DNA of 64,000 nt from Methylobacter sp. (GTDB lineage Bacteria > Pseudomonadota > Gammaproteobacteria > Methylococcales > Methylomonadaceae): contig JAGXGY010000054.1 in assembly GCA_024636505.1 (NCBI GenBank), forward strand, positions 1 through 64,000. Reading direction: 5' to 3'. Position numbers and translations under genes: made by a program. Shown one piece after another: positions 58,015 to 64,000 of the stretch. Each line of letters opens with the position of its first letter. Positions within the stretch are counted from its first letter, which is position 1. The notes under the pieces are model-generated. The model had not been told where the DNA came from. It saw only the letters and a list, made by a program, of their open reading frames with translations, and searched no databases.

Positions 58015-58104
58015 AACCTTGAACAACAAAAGCGACGGCGTGCTTTAGCTAATATAGTATCGATTCGATACCTGGACCCGTTTCCAGTGCAACTATCACT
58101 TAGC

Positions 58105-58209
58105 ACTCAGTCAACTTTATTCTGACGGTTAAGCAACTGGCTGTGGGGGCGACTTCAGTCGCCCCCACAGTTACAGGCCCCCATCATTTCTAAATTGACT
58201 AAATACTAG
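58105..58209. repeat. family-B repeat with an internal perfect hairpin
   Basis: The sides CAGTCAACTTTATTCTGAC and ACAGTTACAGG to TTTCTAAATTGAC match the compact copy at 24421. The centre at 58141-58170 is a perfect 13-bp stem (CTGTGGGGGCGAC) with a TTCA loop. The 348-base gap 58015-58362 holds only this. Confidence 0.75.
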
Positions 58210-58362
58210 ATTAACCGTAACTCAACTGGATTTAGTCACTTGCAATATGCCATCAAATAATTCATCGCGTTGCACAATGGCAACCGACCGATTGCCCTGC
58301 CGTTTATCGTACGCTCAAATTATTTGGATTGTGCTCCTTAATTAACAGTCACTCTAATCATA

Positions 58363-59529
58363 ATGATGAACATAAACCAGTTTTTCCGTTTCATTACCGT
58401 TGATCCCGTTAACTTAAGCATTAAGAGCAAGCTGCTCGCTGTTTTTTCAAGTTTCGCGGCCATTCTCATAGTGGCATTGATAACGGAATATTTCAGCCTC
58501 GATCGTGCCGATCCTATTATAGTGGCCTCAATGGGGGCTTCCGCAGTAATTCTGTTTATAATCCCGAACAGTCCGCTGGCACAACCCTGGCCACTGTTAG
58601 GCGGACAATTGTTGCCAGCCATTATCGGTATCGTTTGCGCCCAAACCATTACCGACATTGCTTTGGCATCGGCCTGCGCTGTTGGCGGCAGCGTTTTTGC
58701 CATGCTGTTACTGCGCTGCCTGCATCCTCCCGGCGCCGCAACCGCACTTGCATTCATCATGGGCGGCGATAGCATTAACTCATTGGGTTATAGTTTTGTT
58801 CTGATGCCCTTAGGTCTCAATGTAGCGATTTTATTGCTTATGTCGATTGCGATTAACCGTTGGGTGCTTGGCAATGAATATCCTATCGTCCCTAAACCCG
58901 ATAACAAAAAAAATACTTATGGCACCGTCATTGCTCCGTCGCAACTCACCGGTATTTCAGAACAGGATCTGGAGTCGGCGCTGGAAAATATGGATATGTT
59001 TATGGATGTCGCTCCGGGAGACTTGAGTAAGTTACTTACCAACGCCCAAAAGCATAGTTTTAAACGACTTAAAGGCAACGTCACCTGCAAAGATATTATG
59101 GTCAAAAACGTACTGTCGGTGGAATACGGAACGGAGGTTGAAGAAGCCTGGCACATCATGCGCCGCGAAAATCTCAAATCCATGCCGGTGATTAACAAGG
59201 CGAGACGCGTTATTGGCATTATTACCTGGAATGACTTTTTTAAATTCATCAAACTGAACACCGATAAATCTTTTCAGGAAAATTTTCGCGCTTTTATACG
59301 TCGCACACCTGATATATCGACCGATAAACCCGAATCTGTCGGCCATATTATGGCAACCTCCGTTGCCGTTCTGCATGAAAGCAGCCATATTGCTGAACTG
59401 ATTCCATTGATGTCAAATCAGGGCTACCGGCAAATTCCGATTGTCAATAGCGAGGATCGCCTAGTGGGCATGGTCTATCAGGCCAATTTGATTGCCGAAC
59501 TTTATAACGAACAGCTGGCCATCTATTAA
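58363..59529 (+). CDS. HPP family membrane protein with C-terminal CBS domains
   Basis: The 388-residue protein has an HPP domain (about 20-175, four membrane segments) with the motif CLHPPGAATAL near 126, and two CBS domains (CKDIMVKNVLSVEYGTEVEE.. and VGHIMATSVAVLHESSHIAE..). HPP proteins include a plastid nitrite transporter, and CBS pairs sense adenosine nucleotides. It lies between two nitric-oxide-type modules, so a role in nitrite or NO metabolism is possible but unproved. Confidence 0.8.
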   Translation: MMNINQFFRFITVDPVNLSIKSKLLAVFSSFAAILIVALITEYFSLDRADPIIVASMGASAVILFIIPNSPLAQPWPLLGGQLLPAIIGIVCAQTITDIALASACAVGGSVFAMLLLRCLHPPGAATALAFIMGGDSINSLGYSFVLMPLGLNVAILLLMSIAINRWVLGNEYPIVPKPDNKKNTYGTVIAPSQLTGISEQDLESALENMDMFMDVAPGDLSKLLTNAQKHSFKRLKGNVTCKDIMVKNVLSVEYGTEVEEAWHIMRRENLKSMPVINKARRVIGIITWNDFFKFIKLNTDKSFQENFRAFIRRTPDISTDKPESVGHIMATSVAVLHESSHIAELIPLMSNQGYRQIPIVNSEDRLVGMVYQANLIAELYNEQLAIY

Positions 59530-59584
59530 CCCGGTCTAAAGTCGCGTTTACCCGACAAAGTTATGCCCAAGATATTGGGCCTGC

Positions 59585-60376
59585 TTAATCAATGCGACGG
59601 ACCTTATCCCCAAGATGAATCTGCCCGCCTGCTCCAGCAGTCAGCATCGCAATAGCGAAAGTCGGCTTTTCCTGATGAAACGCACTGACCAGCGTTTTAA
59701 GAATCGGCAAATCCCGTTTGCCGGAGCTGGGATCTGCCTGCGTAGCAAGACATCGACTCTTCGGCATGACCGCTGCGAAATTAACCTGACCAATGCGAAT
59801 CTTGCGCCCCACCCAGCTTTGTTCTTCCCATGCGGCCAGACCGTCGATGACGATATTTGAACGAAAGCGAAGTTCACTGAGATCGTGATCGCCGACAGCG
59901 GCACCGACAGCCGCCAAACTTGCGCGACCGTGCAAGGTTATCTGTCCGGCCTCATTGTCCTGATAACGGGGCGCAATGCCGTTGCCAACCAATCGTAACG
60001 GCAGCCGCTCCGGGTGAGATGAAAGCGGATTTATATCCAATTTGAGTACATAATTTTCAATTGCAGCGGCAATTTTAATACGCCCCGCCCGATCCAGCGC
60101 CTCATTCACCAAAACCTCACCGTCCAAACCGATGCAAAGTCTCAAGGTTTGATGATCGAACCGAAGCTGAAGCCTTGCTATGCCGGGTGTGTTCATTAGA
60201 GCAACGAACCGGTGTTTTTCACTCCAGGCATCATCAATCACCCCTGAATCGCCAAAACGGACGCCAAGAACCCGATCTCCCGCAATTCGCCCTTCATCAA
60301 GAACATTGACAGCTTCGCACTGTTCGGGCGTGAAACCTTTCACGGGATAACGATACAAAGCAACGACGCGCGGCAT
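59585..60376 (-). CDS. MOSC domain protein
   Basis: The 263-residue protein begins with a MOSC N-terminal beta-barrel domain (VVALYRYPVKGFTPEQCEAVN) and a MOSC domain with the conserved cysteine in KSRCLATQADPSSGKRD near 205-221. Such proteins resemble molybdenum cofactor sulfurase C-termini and MOSC enzymes that bind molybdenum cofactor. Substrate unknown. It is downstream of the second hemoglobin/reductase module on the same strand. Confidence 0.85.
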   Translation of the reverse strand: MPRVVALYRYPVKGFTPEQCEAVNVLDEGRIAGDRVLGVRFGDSGVIDDAWSEKHRFVALMNTPGIARLQLRFDHQTLRLCIGLDGEVLVNEALDRAGRIKIAAAIENYVLKLDINPLSSHPERLPLRLVGNGIAPRYQDNEAGQITLHGRASLAAVGAAVGDHDLSELRFRSNIVIDGLAAWEEQSWVGRKIRIGQVNFAAVMPKSRCLATQADPSSGKRDLPILKTLVSAFHQEKPTFAIAMLTAGAGGQIHLGDKVRRID

Positions 60377-60464
60377 CCGGCAATCTCCATCGGTGAAGCT
60401 TAAGGTTACCTGCCGCTCTCAATTTTCCAGTTGGCGGTAACGTATCTGCTTGGTTTACAGTCAT

Positions 60465-61445
60465 TCACGAAGACTGACTGACATTAAACGCATCGACATA
60501 AATATCCTTCATGGAAGCGCCGGCCATAAAAGCTTTCTTCTTGGCTATTTTGACCATTTCAGGATGCCCGCAAAGAAACATGCGCCAGTTCTTGAGATTG
60601 GGCATCTGCTGAAAGGCCACGTCATCGGCGCGTCCCGCAGCAAAGCCGTGGGGCACGTCCTCGCCGGACAGACAGGGCACATAATTGAAATTCGAATATT
60701 GCCGAACCAGATCGTGCAGTTCTCCGGTCAGGTAAAGCCCGCTTAAATCGCGGCTGCCGTGAAACAAATGGATAGGACCGCTATGGCCCTGACTGAGCGC
60801 GTCGCGGATGATGCCGTAAAGCGGCGCAAGCCCTGAACCGGTACCGATCAGAATCAAGCCCTGGTCGCTGTTGCCGGGTATGTAAAAGCAGTCACCGCCG
60901 GGTCCGCGAATTTCGACGGTCTCGCCGGGACGCAATTCCTCATGTATCCAGCCGCTTACCCGACCTTCAGGCAGACGGCGAACATGAAGATGCAGATGTT
61001 CATCCTGGTGCGGTACGCTGGCGAGCGAGTAACTGCGGCCGAGCGCCTGATTCTGAAACAGGTTGATAAATTGCCCTGCTCTGTAATCAATAGGCAGGTG
61101 GCATTCGAGAACCACCTGCATGATGTCTGCATTGAGTAATTTCAGGCTTTTGACGGTAGCGGGAATCACCGCCTGAATATCATCGTCATCCGGCAAGGCG
61201 ACTTCAAGATCTGCGCTAGGATGACAAACGCAAGCGAGGAAATAGTTCTGAAGCTTGAGACTATCCTTTAAACCGTGTTGCGAAATTTCAGGAGGCGTGC
61301 CACCGGTGGCACGCATCAGACAAGTCTGACAGACGCCGCTGCGACAGGAAAAAGGAACCGGCACACCGTGACCGGTCAAACAATCCAGAACGGATTGATT
61401 TTCATCCAGCTCGAAATTGTCTTTTGCATAACGAATAGTAACCAT
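60465..61445 (-). CDS. 2Fe-2S/FAD/NAD(P)H oxidoreductase, second copy
   Basis: The 326-residue protein has the same three domains as the one at 57037: ferredoxin cysteines in CRSGVCQTCLMRA near 35, RSYSLASVP near 140 and GTGSGLAPLYGI near 202. The two are clear paralogues. It lies 29 bases after the second truncated hemoglobin and is probably cotranscribed with it under NsrR control. Confidence 0.9.
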   Translation of the reverse strand: MVTIRYAKDNFELDENQSVLDCLTGHGVPVPFSCRSGVCQTCLMRATGGTPPEISQHGLKDSLKLQNYFLACVCHPSADLEVALPDDDDIQAVIPATVKSLKLLNADIMQVVLECHLPIDYRAGQFINLFQNQALGRSYSLASVPHQDEHLHLHVRRLPEGRVSGWIHEELRPGETVEIRGPGGDCFYIPGNSDQGLILIGTGSGLAPLYGIIRDALSQGHSGPIHLFHGSRDLSGLYLTGELHDLVRQYSNFNYVPCLSGEDVPHGFAAGRADDVAFQQMPNLKNWRMFLCGHPEMVKIAKKKAFMAGASMKDIYVDAFNVSQSS

Positions 61446-61474
61446 AGCGGCGTACCTGATTCAAAGAGGGAAAG

Positions 61475-61849
61475 TTAACGGCACAGCACGTCGTTTCGAG
61501 TGCTTTCGGCGATGGCTGCAACCTGAGCAATCAGATCCTCAGCTACATTCAACTCGCGGAGGGTAGCGCCAAGGTCTTCGATCACCGCATCGACATGTGA
61601 ATCATTCAAACCGCGTTCGACCAGATGGGCATGACCAAGACGCATATCGAGGCCGGTGTAATTATGCGGCCCGCCAAAAGCCATAGTCAGAAATGATTTT
61701 TGTTTTGCGGCCTGTTTATCCATGTCCACGCCTTCGAAAAAGGCACTGATGCGGTCATCGCTCAATACCTTGCGGTAAAAAATATCAACGGCGGCATCAA
61801 CAGCGGCTTCACCGCCTATTTTCTCAAACAAAGATTGTTGTTGTGACAT
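61475..61849 (-). CDS. group 1 truncated hemoglobin, second copy
   Basis: The 124-residue protein is close to the hemoglobin at 56623: LFEKIGGEAAVDAAVDIFYR, FLTMAFGGPHNYTG and the proximal histidine in GHAHLVERGL. The start ATG 61849 is preceded by GGAGAAAAAT; a TTG at 61861 would add four residues. The intergenic region upstream contains two NsrR-type sites. Confidence 0.93.
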   Translation of the reverse strand: MSQQQSLFEKIGGEAAVDAAVDIFYRKVLSDDRISAFFEGVDMDKQAAKQKSFLTMAFGGPHNYTGLDMRLGHAHLVERGLNDSHVDAVIEDLGATLRELNVAEDLIAQVAAIAESTRNDVLCR

Positions 61850-61869
61850 ATTTTTCTCCAAATAATGAA

Positions 61870-61890
61870 AAGATGTTTAAAATACAGCTT
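61870..61890. promoter_or_regulatory. imperfect NsrR-type site near the hemoglobin start
   Basis: AAGATGTTT, one A, then AAATACAGCTT: the right half nearly matches the NsrR half-site but the left half is two bases short. It lies 21 bases upstream of the hemoglobin start codon. Confidence 0.5.
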
Positions 61891-61921
61891 CAATATCCCG
61901 GCTTTTCAGAGCTTTGATAAG

Positions 61922-61944
61922 AAGATGCATTTAAAATACATCTT
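61922..61944. promoter_or_regulatory. near-perfect NsrR operator
   Basis: AAGATGCATTT, one A, then AAATACATCTT is an 11-1-11 inverted repeat matching the known NsrR consensus (AAGATGYATTT, N, AAATRCATCTT) at essentially every position. It lies in the divergent gap between nsrR and the second hemoglobin operon, so it can control both. Confidence 0.88.
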
Positions 61945-62030
61945 ATGGTGTGATGATTAAATCGTCAAGCGCTATCTATTAATTTTAAAGCTTAAAATGG
62001 AATACAGACAATTTTGAAGGAGTATTAATT

Positions 62031-62477
62031 ATGCAACTTACGCAATTCACCGACCTTTCGTTGCGCCTGCTGATTTATCTTGCCCGCCTGCCGGAACCGG
62101 GCATGGCGACCATTGCAGAAATCGCCGAGTATCATCAAGTTTCCCGTAACCATTTGGTGAAAGTAGCAAATAGTCTGGCCAATCAGGGCTTTATTATGAC
62201 AACCCGAGGCAAGGGCGGCGGTATCCAACTGGCCCGGCCCGCAAATACCATTGGTGTCGGCGAAGTGGTACGAAAAACAGAACTTAACATGAATCTGGTC
62301 GAGTGCTTCGATGCCCCGAATAATCAGTGCCGCCTGATCCGCAACTGTTTCCTGAAGGCCACTTTATATGAAGCGCAACGCGCATTTATGACGGTGCTAG
62401 ACAAATACACCCTGGCTGAAGCTGCCAGCTTAGACGCTAACATTGACCGGTCAGCATTATCTGGAGATAAACCCTAA
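62031..62477 (+). CDS. nsrR: Rrf2 family nitric-oxide-sensing repressor NsrR
   Basis: The 148-residue protein has the Rrf2 winged helix (MQLTQFTDLSLRLLIYLA; VSRNHLVKVANSLANQGF) and the three Fe-S ligands C92, C100 and C106 (VECFDAPNNQC..RNC). NsrR loses its cluster on NO and releases its targets. It has AAGGAG upstream and is divergent from the hemoglobin gene, next to an NsrR box, so it likely controls that operon and itself. Confidence 0.92.
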   Translation: MQLTQFTDLSLRLLIYLARLPEPGMATIAEIAEYHQVSRNHLVKVANSLANQGFIMTTRGKGGGIQLARPANTIGVGEVVRKTELNMNLVECFDAPNNQCRLIRNCFLKATLYEAQRAFMTVLDKYTLAEAASLDANIDRSALSGDKP

Positions 62478-62480
62478 ACT

Positions 62481-63302
62481 ATGCAACAAAACCCGCCTAA
62501 AATTTTTATCTATGTCGCCCTGCCTTGCGAGGCCAAGCCGCTGGTCAAACATTTCAATTTAAAGAAAGAGACGACGATTCAGCCGTTTGCGGTTTATTTG
62601 AATAAGGAGGTCTGCCTGACGGTAACCGGACTGGGGAAAAGCGCGATGGCTGCCGGCGTGGCTTACACCCAGGCTTTGTTTGCAGCGATTAACCCGCCGG
62701 TGCTGCTCAATATCGGTATCGCCGGGCATATTGACCATACAGTCGGCCGCCTGTTTTTAATCGATAAAATCACCGATGTCGACAGCCGGAAAAACTATTA
62801 TCCGCCGCTGGTTTTTACGCCGTCTTGCTGCTCGGCAAGCATTCAAACGGTATCAAGGCCGCAGCTGATTTATGACCCGGAGCATCTGTGCGATATGGAA
62901 GCGTCCGCGTTTTATGAAACAGCAGTACGCTTTTCGACCGGCGAATTAATCCACTGCCTGAAAGTTATTTCGGATAATGAATTGTCCCCGGCGGAAAACA
63001 TCCAGCCCAAGCAGGTTGCGGCATTAATAGCCGCGCATGTCGCAGCGATTGAAGCTCTACTGACAGAATTAAGCCGTCTGGCGAAGCTGATAACGGTACA
63101 GGAACCCGAGCTGTTTGCCCAGCTGCTACAACGCTATCATTTTACCGCCAGCGAACAGGGACAGCTTAAAAAGCAGCTGTCCCGCTGGGCGGCATTAACC
63201 GAAACACCAATCCCCGGATTGGATCAAAGTTTGTTTCGCAAAGGCAAGGAGGTTTTATCGTGGCTGGATCAACATCTCAGTGAAATTGAATTTTCTTTAT
63301 AG
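62481..63302 (+). CDS. nucleoside phosphorylase/nucleosidase-like protein
   Basis: The 273-residue protein has the phosphorylase superfamily core (about 8-200): PCEAKPLVKHF, LTVTGLGKSAMAAGV, NIGIAGHI and CDMEASAFYE, with D/ME residues of the nucleoside-binding site. The remaining 70 residues form an extra helical tail (ELFAQLLQRYHFTASEQG to the end). HpnG-type hopanoid phosphorylases and MTA/SAH nucleosidases share the core; the exact substrate cannot be read. It starts four bases after nsrR and could be cotranscribed with it. Confidence 0.75.
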   Translation: MQQNPPKIFIYVALPCEAKPLVKHFNLKKETTIQPFAVYLNKEVCLTVTGLGKSAMAAGVAYTQALFAAINPPVLLNIGIAGHIDHTVGRLFLIDKITDVDSRKNYYPPLVFTPSCCSASIQTVSRPQLIYDPEHLCDMEASAFYETAVRFSTGELIHCLKVISDNELSPAENIQPKQVAALIAAHVAAIEALLTELSRLAKLITVQEPELFAQLLQRYHFTASEQGQLKKQLSRWAALTETPIPGLDQSLFRKGKEVLSWLDQHLSEIEFSL

Positions 63303-63306
63303 CGAG

Positions 63307-63669
63307 CTATAAAAAGAAAAAAGCGTCCTTGCTGACCGCGACTATGCCGATATAAATGAAGCAGGCCAATGCCCCGGCAAAAGCCTGCCAACGCAAAGCA
63401 CCCTGACGCTTGATAGCCACCATACCCAAGCCGATATAGCCCAGCAAAGCAATTATTTTAGCCACAATCCAGCCGAACTCGCCTGACAACCAGGAACCTT
63501 GAAATATCAACATAAAACCGGTGATCAGCAAAAAAGTATTCACGATATGCGGTCCGATTTTTATCCATTTTTGCTCCAGCATTTCAGGGCGTTTTTCTGC
63601 CAGAAAGACCCTGACCACAAAGCTGGTAATGGACAACAAAATAAAGGTGAGATGAAGTATTTTGATCAT
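63307..63669 (-). CDS. SirB2-like small membrane protein
   Basis: The 120-residue protein has four membrane segments (ILHLTFILLSITSFVVRVFL; IVNTFLLITGFMLIFQG; WIVAKIIALLGYIGLGMV; ALACFIYIGIVAVS), the layout of the SirB/invasion-gene-regulator family. Function is not known. The start at 63669 follows AGGAG and overlaps the upstream kinase stop by four bases. Confidence 0.82.
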   Translation of the reverse strand: MIKILHLTFILLSITSFVVRVFLAEKRPEMLEQKWIKIGPHIVNTFLLITGFMLIFQGSWLSGEFGWIVAKIIALLGYIGLGMVAIKRQGALRWQAFAGALACFIYIGIVAVSKDAFFFL

Positions 63670-64000
63670 GCAGTGCTCCTGAGATTGAAAGTATTGATAT
63701 TGCCCGATAAACAGGCGGATTGCCGATGCTGCGCTAGTATACGCCGGAAAACCAGCGGATCTTTTTGCTGAGTCATTGCGCCGGGACGCGGATAATATTG
63801 ATATTCCAACCGGGACAACCAAAAACGCAACGCCGCCGCCCTCAGCAGGGTCGGCCAGTGTTGCCTTTCCTGGGGTTTCAGCGGCCTCAGGCTTTCATAG
63901 GCCGCTAACAACGCCGCGAATTTTTGCTCATTAACGGTACCGTAATCGCAGCACCAATCGTTAGCCGCTATCGCAACATCGAGCAACAAGGTATCGGTGC
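63666..64000 (-). CDS. thrB: homoserine kinase, C-terminal part (runs off the right edge)
   Basis: The visible 111 residues match the C-terminal part of ThrB of the aminoglycoside-phosphotransferase type: LLDVAIAANDWC, LAAYESLRPLKPQERQHWPT and LLRAAALRFWLSRLEYQY. The enzyme phosphorylates homoserine in threonine synthesis. The ATP-binding N-terminus lies outside the window. It overlaps the SirB2-like gene by four bases (ATGA). Confidence 0.88.
   Translation of the reverse strand, partial: TDTLLLDVAIAANDWCCDYGTVNEQKFAALLAAYESLRPLKPQERQHWPTLLRAAALRFWLSRLEYQYYPRPGAMTQQKDPLVFRRILAQHRQSACLSGNINTFNLRSTA

Overview
The window reads as chromosome of a gammaproteobacterium, most likely a methanotroph of the order Methylococcales. 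That placement is inferred from gene order (lptM-lysA-dapF-DUF484-xerC; mnmG-rsmG-parA-parB-atpIBEFHAGDC-glmU-glmS), from the duplicated hemoglobin/reductase modules and from the abundant TTCCCACGC..GCGTGGGAA palindromes. No rRNA or tRNA gene was recognised. Most genes are housekeeping genes; the novelty lies in 1-17.5 kb and in small elements scattered through the rest.

Region 1 (1-17.5 kb, nearly all minus strand) is a cell-surface island. It holds the start of a DUF4214 protein, an acyltransferase, a coiled-coil methyltransferase, a 1238-residue protein with three glycosyltransferase modules, the ABC exporter pair Wzm/Wzt, a complete type I secretion system (TolC, HlyD and PrtD types) and a GDP-mannose synthesis enzyme (ManC). 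Together these suggest an ABC-exported, mannose-containing O-polysaccharide and a secreted surface protein. A MntA/HepT toxin-antitoxin pair sits between wzm and wzt. REP palindromes fill the gaps; a REP-associated transposase (RAYT) lies between two such arrays, and one REP cluster is translated in frame inside the acyltransferase.

Region 2 (18-34.5 kb) carries lptM-lysA-dapF-DUF484-xerC, two membrane-protein genes (DUF2333, DUF4389), darP, a SPOR protein with argS, dut-coaBC, radC and the AmmeMemoRadiSam genes amrA/amrB and amrS. It is studded with insertion remnants: two inverted 109-bp repeats, two MITE-like families, a structured-RNA candidate and a lone IS200/IS605 tnpB at the 3' end of amrS.

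Region 3 (34.6-50.1 kb, minus strand) is the DUF2058-glmS-glmU block, the full ATP synthase operon with a very good sigma-70 promoter, and parB, a 93-residue mini-ParB, parA, rsmG and mnmG. Divergent from mnmG is a small gene that resembles arfA (ribosome rescue) and has a 21-bp perfect hairpin inside its coding sequence.

Region 4 (50.5-64 kb) has YihY, UPF0182, a GT2 glycosyltransferase without a normal start codon, and two parallel truncated-hemoglobin plus 2Fe-2S/FAD-reductase modules. One is paired with a cysteine-rich HTH regulator, the other with an NsrR-type regulator and a near-perfect NsrR operator. Both look like nitric-oxide or oxygen-stress modules. The window ends in nucleosidase-like, SirB-like and homoserine-kinase genes.
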